A stretch of DNA of 64,000 nt, from the NCBI GenBank assembly GCA_949126835.1, contig OX421496.1:16138844-16202843 (forward strand), in the 5' to 3' direction. Both the position numbers and the translations under genes were made by a program. Positions 45,881 to 57,813 of the stretch are shown in pieces. The notes beneath the pieces were generated by a model. The model had not been told where the DNA came from, ran no database searches, and was given only the letters and a program-made list of their open reading frames with translations. Position 1 is the first letter of the stretch. Each line of letters starts with the position of its first letter. This DNA is from Anisus vortex (Eukaryota; Mollusca; Gastropoda; Planorbidae).

Positions 45881-48113
45881 TTACCAAACTTACTATTTTA
45901 AAACTAAATCCCTTACTTGTGATGAAAAAGGAATGAGTAAAAGTATTGTTAGAGTAAATATCATTATAGTGTGATATTTCTAAACAAACTTGTTAGGTTG
46001 AGCATTTAAAATAATTGCTATAAGAGAAAAAGATCAGTTTTATCCGCAGAATTGGTTTCTAAATCAGAGGACATTATAAATGTGGACTGATTATAAGATA
46101 TGTTTGAGAATCTCTGGAAATGATAATTGAAACATTTGGCAGAGAGGATAATTTGATTGAAAAAGATGTAAATGGTTTTAAGAAAAGAGAATTTTCTATC
46201 ACTAAAGTATTGAGAAATGTTTTTTATTGTACTATGGAAATTTATTTTATCATGTACTGTTGTTGAAATAATTGCACTGAGTCAGGATGCAAATTTCTTC
46301 TATGTGAATTTATTCATTTATTATATTATCATTGAATGTATGATAATGTAGGGTAAAAATAGTTGCAGCAAGGCAGAACTATGACTAACAAGAATTCCAA
46401 GAAATGTATTATATATGATTTTTCACTTTTAGGATACTGTTACATGAAAAGCAGACCAGAAGTGAAACTTATGTAAAGAAAACTTATCCTTGTTTTGTAT
46501 AAATTTAGGATATGTGCCACCCACTTGACACTGTAAACCAGAATGGTTGAAAATTCATGGTTGAGAATTTATAATGTTGACACACCAATGTTCAACTAAT
46601 GTATTATTAATTAAGGATTTCATGTCAAGATTGTAAAACTAATCTATTTTTTTTTCTGTATGAGTTAAAATAGATTGAATGAATTGTACTGACAATCAAA
46701 AGATTGGGTAGACCTGATCACTGTGAAAGTAACAGGAGAACCTAGAACCTATGAATAAAACCTTTGTGGAACATGGAAAAGAGCAATGTACACCACTGAA
46801 AAGATTGGAAATGGAATGTTTTACCACACCAGTCAAATCAGCAGTTGTTTTGTACATAAATTGTTAAATTGATTTCTGTCTAAAAAAAAAAAAAAAAAAA
46901 AATGAATAGCATATGCTTAACTCTTTTCTACTTCAATAATATTGTATTTGAAATGTCTTTGATGTAATCTAAAGAAAATAAGTACTTACTGTTTAGTACT
47001 AAGATTGTATGAAGAGAATATAACTTGTTTTAATTGATAGTTAATTAAGTAAATTAACCAATTTGTTTAAGTAAATCCATGATTGTCTGAATGTGTCAAT
47101 TCAAAACTGCTACGATGTGAACTCTTTTTTAAAAAAAAGAAAATAATGACGTCGAAAGGTCATGGTAAAATGAGAAATTGAAATATTTTTAATGATTTTT
47201 GCTATAAACTATTTTAATTCTGGAACAGACTATGTTTAATGTTATTAAAATAACATAAATGAATTTGATTTTGAGATGATAGATGTTAAAGAATGCTCAT
47301 TTAATACGATAACTATTTAATCGCGTAGCAATTTTATTTGACCTCGGCTGTGATGAGGTAAAAATTTGCATAGCGATGTCAACATTATTAGAATCAATTG
47401 GGAATGAGAGAGTGAAAACAAAAGAGAGGGAGAGAAAGAAAAAAGAATACTGACCTAGAAATTTTGGGGGTTGACACAGACAGTATTGTTTAAAGTTTAA
47501 TGTGTTAGCCAGCCTACAAACATGAAAAAAAATACTGTCGAAGCAATAATATTTTTTTGTTGTAAAGTGAAATTAGGTCAGGGCTAGTATTTTTTTTGTT
47601 TTGTAATTGAGTTAGGCCTAGCATGTGTTCTATCAGAGCGTTTGGTTTTTTTTTCTCCTTATGAAAAAATAAGTCGTGTCTGAATAGACATTAAGTGATT
47701 TTTTCTTTTGTTGTATAATTACAAATTGTAAAAGATATTAGTTTATAATTAAATGGACGAGAGAGTTTTTATTACAGTGGGATGTTCATGTAATAGAAAT
47801 TATTAACTTGTATTATATTATATCTATTAAGAATGATTATGTATTTTTCTTGTATACAAGATTTAGATAAACAATTTAATTGTCCATTGTTTTGAATTAA
47901 AAAATTGAATGATTGAATGACTGTAGTTAAGCCATTTGATAAGATGAACTTATATTGCATATATTATAGGTTATTATTATCAGTTCGATTGAATTATTGG
48001 GATAGCCAATTGAACTGTATTGTTTTCCCCGGAATATTTTCTTTTATAATTATTCCTTAAAATTAACATTGTATTAACAATTAACAATGTAAAAGAAATA
48101 ATTATAAAACTTT
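45881..48113 (+). other. Non-coding 2.2-kb tail of the LTR element
   Basis: It is AT-rich with no frame above chance and no RT, RNase H or envelope remnants that I can see. A tract of 21 A residues lies at 46882-46902. Near its end two nested inverted repeats (about 48042-48058 with 48093-48109, inner pair around 48068-48090) could fold into a hairpin just before the polypurine tract. Confidence 0.7.
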
Positions 48114-48126
48114 AGAAGGAGGGGGA
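48114..48126 (+). promoter_or_regulatory. Polypurine tract
   Basis: The 13 purines agaaggaggggga abut the 3' LTR. This is the place for plus-strand DNA priming in LTR retroelements. Confidence 0.9.
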
Positions 48127-48752
48127 TGTTACGAATATCGGTCATAGAGGAATGACGTAGTAAGGCATTGACCTCTTAACAAGTGCGTATCAGAGTCCAA
48201 GGCGACCAAGGTTTGACCTTTATGCCCTGAGGGCAGTTTAAATAAAATAATTCGTTCAAATCCCGTGGAAATTGGAGGATAATTCTGGATCGTAGTAATT
48301 ATAGAGAAAGAGGTTAAAATGCGTATTAAGACCCTGTAGAATCTTCGATGATAGTTTTCTTTGGAAAGTCCCGACCTCCTTAAAGTTAGTTCAGTTCAGA
48401 AGTTTGTCGAGTGAAGTCGCTATATTCATTTGTATATAATATGCCATTTATTTTGAAATACTTATGTTGCCATCAGTTGATGAAGTTTATTGATCGTTTA
48501 TATTGAGTCTACAATTTAAATAAAATTGTTTATTCAACAACTGGAGTTGTTTGATCTATCATTGTTGAGAAAGGTGTTGAAGATAATTATCACGAATATA
48601 ACTACATTGCTGCATAGACCTGTCAGTCAAGGAACCCCTAGCTTGGGCTACAGATTAGCAGAATCTAGAGACTTCTAATAAAGATACAACTATATTCATT
48701 GAATCCGATTTAACGAGTCGTAATAATAATCATCATATAGAGGGCCATAACA
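48127..48752 (+). repeat. 3' LTR
   Basis: It has the same length and sequence as the 5' LTR by eye, except for three substitutions within 'catatagagg' near the end. It ends CATAACA before the acat duplication. Confidence 0.95.
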
Positions 48753-48814
48753 ACATCATCAAGTAAAATAAAATAAAAGTGGAAGGATGGCATTGTTAGT
48801 GGCATGGTGGGAGG

Positions 48815-49045
48815 CTGGGGGCACGCACCCCTCCCTATCCCGCCAGTGGCTACATGTATGGTCTTACACTATATGCACAACCGTCTTTACTTTCCCAAAT
48901 CTAATCCAGAGTTTCCTCAAGAGTTTCTATATTTATTGAAGCACTCTAAACACACCCAAAAATAAACCACGTTATATTCTCGGAGTTTATTAGGACTTGA
49001 ACGAGAGTCTTTCAAAATAACCACCCGACGTGTTGCCACCAATAC
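48815..49045 (-). mobile_element. tRNA-derived SINE, strongly diverged
   Basis: The minus strand carries 'ggcaacacgtcgggtgg' (A-box region degraded), then 'gactctcgttcaagtcc', and later 'gatttgggaaagtaaagacgg', equivalent to the body block of the other copies. It is placed directly downstream of the LTR element. Confidence 0.45.
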
Positions 49046-50129
49046 TAATTCTAGAATCTAAATATTAAACTAATATTACGTATTCGGCATTGCCCAGACA
49101 TTGTACTTTGGCTGATGAATACTTAATAAAAGAGTATGTGTGATTACAAGCACGTACAAAGGCCTGGAACTTTGGGATCATCCATTGTTAATGTCTTCAC
49201 TGTCCATTAGGTCAATATTCGTCTTAATCTAATGAATAATTCGGTGGTTATTTTCTTCTATATAATAATTTAATGGAATACAGTAACTGTTATCTTTCTG
49301 TATAAAATAAGAACAGTAAACCATTTTACTTTCATACAGAGTGTCGATAAAGCTGGCGTCAGGCCAAGTCCTCAGGAATTTAGACAGCACCTGACATTTT
49401 ATTGACATTCATCTCTTATGAAATAGACATAATCCCATGGAGAGATTTATTGCCACATAAATCTTGTACTGCTCTAAGCTTATAGAAGTTTTCGTTTTTT
49501 AAGGATACTAGTTACATTACATCAGAGTTTAAATATTTATAGCTCAAGTTTTATTAGTGTCAAAATTTATCACGATTTTAATGCTGCATTATAAACTTTA
49601 TAAAATATTTTTATTTTAACATGCACAACTCTTTTTTTGCGTTTAGTGCTAAAGCGAGATGGTAAATGTTATCTCGAATCCTTTAAAGATGAAAGGGGAG
49701 TATTGGCCTAGCAAGTTTGTGTATAAAGCTTCGTTGGTGGTACCCTTCAATTTCGAACACAAACACAAATACTGTTTGATACTATCTAAGTCAGGTAGTA
49801 CCGTGAAACAAGCCCTACTCTACACTGTTCATTCAAGCTAAGTCAGGAAGTACCGTGAAACAAGTCTTACTTTACAATGTTCATTCAAACTAAGTCTGGA
49901 AGTATTATGAAGCAAGTCTTACTTTACACTGTTAAATATTTCAGAGATAGTCATACTATTCATAGGATAAATTAAAACCGCTCGCTTCCAGTGGTGCCAT
50001 AAAACAGGCAAGCACTGATCCATTGCATACCATTTAGAATCCACTGGTACACCAGTCAATTAAAGAAAACATTGCTCTTCATTAAATGACAGATTTACAA
50101 ATATAACGAAAACATAAAGCTAATGTGTC
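49046..50129. other. Unassigned stretch with a short tandem duplication
   Basis: The block 'taagtc(a/t)gg(t/a)agta.c.tgaa(a)caag' recurs at about 49787, 49840 and 49892 (period about 52 bases). It is a three-copy local repeat. No gene is recognised. Confidence 0.5.
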
Positions 50130-50645
50130 ACCTAACATTAGTTAGACTTATACTAGAATAAGCATCTTCCATATGGGACACACCAACTAAAGAAAAATGT
50201 AAAAAAAAAAACAAAAGAACAAATCCAGAAAAGAGCTGCAAGGTTCCTTACTAGTGAATATTCACAACTGACAAGTGTAATAGCGATTGTTAAATCCCTA
50301 TGAGTAGAGGAATGAAGGGCAATGAGCAAAGTAGTAATAGTACATAAAGCATTAAATTCTAACTTAAAAATTACAACACAACAACAATCTATTACAATGT
50401 TCAGGTAGATTTACAGATAAATGACTATAACAAATGCATTGAAGTTATATTTCTTCCCAAGTAGCATCCGGGCATGAAAAAGAATTCCGGGAAAACCAAT
50501 AACTTCACATCACACCAATCAAAATGCAAGCACGACTCAAACCACGGATACGCGAAGGACGTAATAATCTTCTTTATAGAGGGAGCCACTTTAACATGTT
50601 AGATAAGTTATAAAAAAAAAAGCTAAATAAATCTGAATGTCAGTG
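50130..50645 (+). pseudogene. Decayed LINE reverse transcriptase C-terminal region (family B)
   Basis: With several stops and frame changes the plus strand reads 'LE.ASSIWD', 'TKEKCKK...PEKSCK' and 'RGMKGNEQSS', then an 'FLPK..HPGMKKNSGK'-like end. These follow the order 'LEYassVWdP', 'iE.vQrrAARFv', 'L..RR....', 'FfP..i..WN.LP' of jockey/CR1 LINE C-termini. The last 200 bp match the fragments at 25590 and 29611 in inverted orientation. It is old and non-functional. Confidence 0.55.
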
Positions 50646-50794
50646 TAACGCTAAATTATTTCAATACAATCCGTCACACAGCGCCATGTTAAATTCATGT
50701 TGATTCCTCCACACCAAAAGATCATGAACCTGTCTCCAGTCTACTCACTAATCGTGTGTACTTTTGGGTGCAAAACTTTCACATTTCTATAACT

Positions 50795-51471
50795 CAGCGG
50801 TTCCCAACATGTGGGTCGTGACCCCTTTAGGGGTCGATTGACCTTTTCATGGGAGTCGCCTAAGACCATCTAAAAATATATTATCGATGGTCTTAGGAAA
50901 TGAGACACTTTTCATCTATCCGTCTCCAGGCGGGCCCGCCCTCATGCAGATACATCCACATACGAGTACTCCTCGTGATGACATCATTGTGCCAACCTCA
51001 TCACATACTCTCCATACAAATGGTGTATTTGAAAGGGTTGGCGCAATCATGTAGCCTACGTATGCGCACCAGTCAGTTATGTGTCGAGAGTCGCTGTGTT
51101 AAATGCATCATCTCTGTTAAAATCAGCTACAGTTTTTGAAACCAGCAGCATTGGCGGTAAATCGACACTTCGTGATTATAATAATATTGGAAATTAATGT
51201 AGATGGTGTTTTATGCTGTTTTGTCTAAATTTCAACGTTTGGTACTGAATGAGTCACCCAAAATAATTGGCACTCACCTTAATTAAGTTCAATTTGTATC
51301 CATGAAAATACATCCTGCATATCAGATATTTACATTATCTTACAATTAATAACAGTAGCACAATAATTACAGTTATACGGTAACGAGGAAAATATTTTTT
51401 TGTTTGGGGGTCGCCACATCGCGAGAAGTTGTATTAAAGAGTAGTGGCATTAAGCAGGTTGGGAACCACTG
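50795..51471. mobile_element. hAT-type MITE with cagyggttcccaac ends
   Basis: The left end is cagcggttcccaacatgtgg and the right end is the reverse complement of cagtggttcccaacctgc. 'gtgggtcg' and 'gggggtcgccac' lie near the two ends. Flanks ctataact (50787-50794) and ttctaact (51472-51479) match at 6 of 8. It is 677 bp, and no transposase frame is visible. The frame at 50900-51139 has no motif. Confidence 0.75.
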
Positions 51472-51479
51472 TTCTAACT

Positions 51480-53667
51480 TTTCTGAATTGATTACTCAAT
51501 AATTTAAGTTGTAGATCTACATCAAATGATATAAGAACATCAATAAATTTTACATCCTCTGGAAATCTTTAACACATCTTCAGAACTGTGTCATTCCGGT
51601 CTAAAAAAAAATAATCATATCTATCAATTTCTTTTTCATATTTATTTTCATTTTAAGTATTTAAAGCAAAATTGTTAAACAATTCCTGTTACGTGGAACG
51701 ATCATTTGTTTTTTTAAATGCATTATACACAAGTATTTTATAAAATAAAACATGCAATATAGAATTTGTAAAAAAATTGTTTTAATGTTCATAACATTTC
51801 TGCCATTAGCGCTGATGTTAAAAGCTTCCAATAAAATGTTTGAAAAGGTCAATATCTTTATAACTTTCAAATTCAATAAACACTTATTATATATCCTTGT
51901 GACGTAAACAAACAAAAATAAAAGTAACTCAATAAGCATAACTTAATCTAGAAGATTAGCCAATTATTAACTAGATTCTCAGATTAGATTAACGATTTTA
52001 TATCATGGGTAAAAAAAAATCATTTTTGGCAGATTTAGTTACAAGTTATATAAAGATATAAATATATATAGTATTACTCATCAATTTTTATTTATCTGAA
52101 ATATAATTTATACAATAATAAAAAAAGCTCTAGAAATAGTTCAGGGTTGGAGTTAATGGAGGCGAAGGAGAGGGTTCTACACATAAAGAAAAAAAAGGTA
52201 TTCAATTTCTCATATTAATAAAAAAAAAAAAAAGAATAATCAGAAAATGGGCAATGAACTCTTTTTTTTTTTGAAGCCAGAAATTAACAAGAATTTCCAG
52301 TATTTACTCGATCACCCTCTCCCCTTTAACTTTTTTTTTTTAGCACCCAACCATCTCCCGCATTTTTTTGAGTTGAATATTATGTTTTTGTTGTTGAAGA
52401 AGAGACGGTACGAAATGAAAATTAGTTCTTCTTCAAAGCAGCTTATAGATGATTAAGTAAATGAGAGTTTCTTGCCCTTCCCCCGTACAAAGTTCAAGGT
52501 TACCAAGCGGTTGGCATGAGGGTTCACGTCATAACCGAGGAACTCCAAATATTTTGTATAAATATTTTTAGCCTATTACAAATTAAATGCAAGCGATCGG
52601 AGAGAAAAAAGGCTGTGCTCAAACTCTTCGAATTCCCCCCCCCCCCCACACACACTAAATCCAGGAGCATGCGTGGGCCTGGAATCAATGTTTTAACGTA
52701 AGTATATCATTAGGTGTTTGTCTTCTGTATAATACAGTGTACTATAATACAACCCCCAAGAGCGAGAGAGTGGATCTCTGCCAGTGATAGTGAATCTATA
52801 TTTGACATCTTAGTTAGTCCAGAGGTAAGTACATCTATTCCCAAATCATCTCCCACGTTGAGATAAAGAATTAGTCTTTATAGCAGTTTAAGCCTGGTCA
52901 GTGGTCATTCAGTTTCTTGTAGCTATACTATTCTTTTTCTATTTTTTAAAGCCTAAATAATGTTTGTGCCCAGAAATACAGACTATAAAAAATAACAACA
53001 ACATATACTGTGTGTGTGTGCGGTTAGAATTTAGAATTACATTGAATCGTAACGTTATAAGCAACGCGTCCCACCATGCTCTTTCAGTATTTGGACTTCT
53101 GCATAGAGTGGAGCTGCTTGATGAAATAAAACAACACTATACTAAAAGCCAGAGCTAATGTAATTTTCAATCGTTTGTTTCTTGTCTGTGGGTTTTTTCC
53201 CTGTAGAATGTATGAAACATTTTGTCGGTTAACACGTCGATGTGGGGGCAAGAAACGTTTGTAACACTGTTTGTTATTTTGGTTCTTGACAAACGAAGTA
53301 AATCTTGAGAACGAAAAAACAACACGAAAAATCCAAAACAGTTCATTGACAGTTCATGTCCACTACAGTCTAGGTTCAATCAGGGCAAAATAGTTTCAGA
53401 AATATAAATATAGATTTTCTTCTGAACAACATATCGATAATTGGGAGAGTAAAGGTTTAAGGGATAGACTTAAAAAACACGTTAAGGAGTAAAAAAAAAT
53501 CCAGACATGTCAATAAAAAATATAGAAAAAACACAATAAAACAAAAACCAACGAGAAACCACGCAACAAGTCAGAGTGTTAGTTTAAAGAGCCGAAAAGT
53601 CCAGTTCGTTAATAATATAGTGTGATACTATGTATGGAAATCGGAAAGTAAAGTAAATTATTCTCTA
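51480..53667. other. Unassigned AT-rich stretch
   Basis: Poly-A, poly-T and poly-C runs are common (52219, 52261, 52330, 52636). The frames here are short and low-complexity. Confidence 0.45.
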
Positions 53668-53912
53668 GTTTTCGTGGCCATGGAAAATAAATAAAAAGGG
53701 ATTGAATCGCCAGCACAGCGCCCAGTCGCCTTTACTTTTCCCAAATTAATGCTAGGCAAGCTACCCATCTGCGCCGGAACATCCTTCTTACACGAGAGCA
53801 TTACGAAACATCCTCCATACTCTGGAAAAAATACCTGGCAATAACTTGGATTCGAACTCGAGATCTAAGGAATGCCAATCGGAGCGATCTGCCGCTAGAC
53901 CACTTTCCCCTC
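53668..53912 (-). mobile_element. tRNA-derived SINE
   Basis: On the minus strand, 'tggtctagcggcagatcgc' (a good A box) and 'gagttcgaatccaag' (a good B box) are followed by 'aatttgggaaaagtaaaggcg' and 'tggccacgaaa'-like sequence. It is one of the better preserved heads in the window. Confidence 0.65.
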
Positions 53913-54037
53913 CCCCCTTCCCATTATGTAGACCAATGTTCATCTCAACTTTTTTCCCGCCAACAAGAGATTGGAAAACAAAACTAGACAAATATTCAAC
54001 ACAATCAAATAAAGACAAAATGACAAAGAAAAAACCC

Positions 54038-54478
54038 TAGACTATAATATACATGGACCGCTTGCTTTGGTTATTTCTACTCTTATCGTCTTGTTTTGTA
54101 ATTCCCGATTCTAAATAAAGTAGTTGCTATACAATTTCCGTCTTATTAAATCGCATTTTTTTTACTTTAAATGAATACTTTTAGGCCTATTATTCCTATT
54201 ATCATTGACTATAATAAGATGGACCGCCTGCTCTATTTTTAGAGCTTATATTCTTTTTCCGTGTGCATACAACACTGATCTATAAACGTTTCCGCTGTAT
54301 ACAACTTTCGATTTTAATTTTACTTCAGAAAATCAAAACGATTAAATAAAACGGAACAAGTATAGCAACTACTTTATAGCAACTACTTTATTTAGAATCG
54401 GGAATTCAGAAAATCAGTGTTTCTAGTCATCATATAGCAGAAATACTAAAGCAAGAGGTCCATATGTATTATAGTCTA
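54038..54478. mobile_element. Tc1/mariner-type MITE with long inverted ends
   Basis: Within TA dinucleotides the ends are GACTATAATATACATGGACC and, inverted, GACTATAATACATATGGACC. Similarity continues inward for about 90 bp, including 'gcttgcttt' and the block 'attcccgattctaaataaag'. A third copy of the terminus (gactataataagatggaccg) lies inside at about 54209, and 'tagcaactacttta' is duplicated at about 54365-54392. It is non-coding. Confidence 0.7.
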
Positions 54479-55958
54479 TGGAAAAACAAAAGACTAACAA
54501 CAACAAAAAAGACCCATATATCTGAAGGTGAAGAAATTTTTTTTTAATGCAGATATTATATCGTTGTAAACAGAGTTGAATATAGACCTACTTTAAGTTT
54601 ATTTTCAATAGGATTAATAAGTATTTAAGTTCAAAGTCAAATTGTTCCATCGAGGGCAAGATCGCGAATCAGTCAAGAACTAGATCTGTAGGCATATTAT
54701 AGAGATCCTAGTGAGTAATTGTTTGTTAGAAGAGTTACTTAAAGCCTCTATGACTCCTGTTCATTTCACTAGTGAAAATAAGAAGAGGCCAATTACAAAC
54801 GACCTTACTTGCCAGTCCCAGTTTCTCGGTTTTCATTCCCTAGTCCACGTAGCCCCCCTCCCCTCCCCAACTACACTCAATCGCTCCTCCCCTCGCCTCA
54901 CGCTTAGTTCCCTTGATTGGAAATATCATTTCTAGTTACCCGACTACTGCTTCCCCCCCCCCCCCCCCCCCAGAATGTCGTCAAGCTTGACGTGTAAGAT
55001 TTCCCAGACATTTATCAAAATAGAATTCATTGATTGCTTCTTGTTTTCTTCCCGCCACACGTTTGACCTTGAAACTATTTTGGACAAAAAATATTCCTAC
55101 GCTAAAAAGTTTCAACATAGAAACAATGAATCCCTCTTCGTGCCACCAATAGAATTCTCACCTACTCCATACACACCTCCCACACACACACCCTACTTTG
55201 TCACACCTCACGCTAAGCAAGTGGTTGATCTCATCAGCTCAGAAAAGACCTGCCCAGGCAGAATCTTTCACGCGATGGTTTTTGTTGTCAAAATATATAT
55301 TATTGTGCTCTGCTTCCCACGTGATCCTGGTGCAGGAAATGACGTCGTCTACATACACCGGAAATGTAACGGAAATGTAACGGAAATGAATTGTTGAGGT
55401 TTAGCGCGAATGGATTCGAGATTATGCAATTTCAAGATTTCAAGTTCGAGGTAAACATGTAAAATGCGGACTGGAACAATGGGTACGAAATAAAAACAGC
55501 ATTATAATTCATTTATCTTGTTTGAGGTACAACAATATATTCTTATAGCCTGGTAAACAATTCTTCTTAAATGGTAAAATATGAGAGATTAAAGTTTGAA
55601 CCGTTAGTAAAACAGTTAAGTTTTTTTTAACTAGTGTTTTTGATTCCGGATAAAATTCCGGCCCTACTGTATGTGGCTGTCTTTAAAAAAAAGACCCACA
55701 CAAATTTTGAAAACATTTAAATCTATTTCCATAATATTTATTCCGTAAATAAAGTTAAAACCATTATTAGTGGATGTTCATAATTAAAACTACGCACCAA
55801 TTAATACACAAAGTCAGAAAATGCGTAGACTCTCCGTTATAGATTCGAGACGACATTTGTGGACCGCTCCCAATGGACTTTGTAAACAAATGTTTTTCTT
55901 ACTTAACTGTATGATAAATGTAGAGATATATTTTAATACGATTTGTAAAAAAGATTTC
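54479..55958. other. Unassigned stretch with a GC-richer patch
   Basis: A 140-codon frame (54975-55397) starts just after a poly-C run. It has no recognisable domain, and a gaaatgtaacg triplication at its end. I regard it as chance. Confidence 0.35.
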
Positions 55959-56245
55959 TATAATGTATCTATCCCCTTATCCATCCATCCACCCATAAAT
56001 CAATCCATATATCTATTCATCTAGCCATCTATCCATTCATCTAGCCATCTATCCATTCATCCATCCGTCCATATATCAATCAATCAATCTTACTATCTAT
56101 CTATTTATCTATCTATCAATCTATCTATCTATCTATTTATCCACCAAACACTCTATCTATTTTCTATCTATCAATTATTCTATCCATTCATCAATTCATC
56201 CACCCATCTATCCATCCAATTATCTGTCTATGTATCTTGCAGTCT
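55959..56245 (+). repeat. Degenerate (ATCT/ATCC)n array
   Basis: The array mixes tatc, catc and atcc tetramers with longer units such as 'atctatccattcatctagcc', present twice near 56020-56055. Confidence 0.85.
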
Positions 56246-56381
56246 ATCTGCAAAGAAAACACAAACTTGTATCACACACTTACGCAAACAACACTAACAA
56301 ACATGAAATACCAATATTATACCAATAACATACCAATAACATAGAAATGAGAAAGAAACATAACAAAAATATATTTAAAAA

Positions 56382-56588
56382 ATGTGTAGGCCCACCACAG
56401 TTCCGTGCAATAACTTAAGGAGGAAGCCGCGGGAGTTATGTCATGATCTAGAATCATCGCTCAGATCGTCTTCCCATGTGATGCCAGAGTTATACTTTCC
56501 TCCTCCGTGTGACGTCAAAGCCAGAATTAGCCAGGCGTTCGCTAACTCAAAAGTTACCCGACAACAGTTGAGATACAGCGACCTTTGA
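56382..56588 (+). CDS. Candidate exon of unknown gene
   Basis: The 68-codon frame has balanced composition and is GC-richer than its surroundings, with 'RRKPRELCHDLESS' and 'CDVKARISQAFANSK'. An acceptor-like 'ccaccacag' lies near its start and a TGA ends it, so it might be a terminal exon. I do not recognise the protein. The nearest strong splice signal is the acceptor at about 56937. Confidence 0.2.
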   Translation: MCRPTTVPCNNLRRKPRELCHDLESSLRSSSHVMPELYFPPPCDVKARISQAFANSKVTRQQLRYSDL

Positions 56589-56911
56589 ACCCAGGGTACT
56601 ACTTTTCATTAATAACAAGAACAAGACTTTTGTTTGCAATGCTTTGATCGATTCTACTGGTTCAGGTTTAAAATAATTATTTTTTTCGTTTAGCATCTTC
56701 CGTCGCACATCTAACTAACGCATTAGTATACATTACCAACAATTATTTATTGTTTTATTATTATTATTATTGTCATTATCGATTCTTAATTTTACGCAAT
56801 ATACAACATCAGGAATGTATCTCTTATCTTTTTAACTCTATTGGCCGTTATAAAGAGGATCATATATAGTGTTGTATTTGCATTACAGTTTTAAATAATG
56901 TAAAATGTAAT

Positions 56912-56938
56912 TCTTTTTTCCTTTTTTTCTTTTCAGGT
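56912..56938 (+). promoter_or_regulatory. Strong splice-acceptor-like tract
   Basis: A pyrimidine tract (ttcttttttcctttttttct) is followed by tttcag. After it 18 codons are open (VTLSMPRMPLRTQMSLNL), and an aataaa occurs about 300 bp further. No matching upstream exon is certain. Confidence 0.25.
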
Positions 56939-57437
56939 AACCCTTTCCATGCCCCGAATGCCACTTAGAACTCAGATGTCTTTGAACTTGTGAACAAGAA
57001 ATGTTTTTTTTTTAACTCTGTCATTGCTAAATCAGAATTTAATGCTTTTTAAAAAATGCTGTTGCAACATTTTTGATTGCTCTATAATCACAACATGATG
57101 TATATTGTAAATCAATGATTCAGAAGCTGTGTATATAGATACATATTCGCATATTATAATTCAATGTAATAAGATAAGAATTCGTTTCTTTAATGACATT
57201 ATTTATGGCTTTTACCCTAACTATACTGGAAACGTTATAATTTAAATAAAAAACATTTAAAGACAAGTTTTTTTAAAGTTTAACAGCAAACTGTTTTAAC
57301 ATGTATAACCACGGAGCATATTTCTATGTTCTGCGGTTCTGCGATAGATTTGCGATGTTGTTCTATGTTCTACGTCATTTAAGTTCCCCCAAATTTATTC
57401 TGAAAATTATGTTGCATTCTCAACTCTCCCTTTAGTT
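56939..57437. other. Unassigned AT-rich stretch
   Basis: Apart from the possible short terminal exon just after 56938, nothing could be assigned. Confidence 0.4.
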
Positions 57438-57813
57438 CAGGGGTCGGGAACCTTTTTGTCTGAGAGAGTCATGGACACCACATATTTTGAAAAGTAATTC
57501 TGTGAGAGCCATACATTATGTTTAAGACTAAAAATTCAAGTACATTTTCCTTTAATTATAATTATAATGAATGCAGGGTTGTTATTTTTCTGTTTTTTTT
57601 TAGGTCAGCGGAGTTTATCTCCTTTACCACTTCTGATGCTGAGCTGCAGTAGACTTAAGCTCATTAGTAGAATGAAATATTGATATGCAATTAATATGTA
57701 GATCAAAGGAGTCTAAAGAAACTCTTTTTTATAATTGAACATTTGTCTGCGAGCCAGATGCAGCCATCAATAGAGCCACATTTGGCTCGCGAGCCATAGG
57801 TTCCCGACCCCTG
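57438..57813. mobile_element. hAT-type MITE, 376 bp
   Basis: Its perfect 15-bp termini are caggggtcgggaacc and ggttcccgacccctg. Flanks ctttagtt (57430-57437) and ctttaatt (57814-57821) match at 7 of 8. 'gagagccata' and 'gagccacatttggctcgcgagcc' motifs are typical of this widespread hAT family. It is non-coding. Confidence 0.9.

Larger units (their letters stand above)
42348..48752 (+). mobile_element. Non-autonomous Ty3/gypsy-type LTR retrotransposon, 6405 bp
   Basis: It has two 626-bp LTRs, a primer-binding-like site, one 910-codon frame, a 2.2-kb non-coding tail and a polypurine tract. It is flanked by ACAT duplications. LTR identity (three differences, all within five bases) means a recent insertion. 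Gag and protease signatures are complete, but no reverse transcriptase or RNase H is encoded and only integrase scraps remain. The element must therefore use these enzymes from another copy. The capsid type, and integrase sequence placed after the protease, recall Gmr1-like elements, in which integrase precedes reverse transcriptase. That assignment is inference. Confidence 0.9.

Noticed and set aside
54975..55397. 140-codon frame
   Set aside because: It follows a poly-C run, has no recognisable domain, and ends in a small tandem repeat. Taken as chance.
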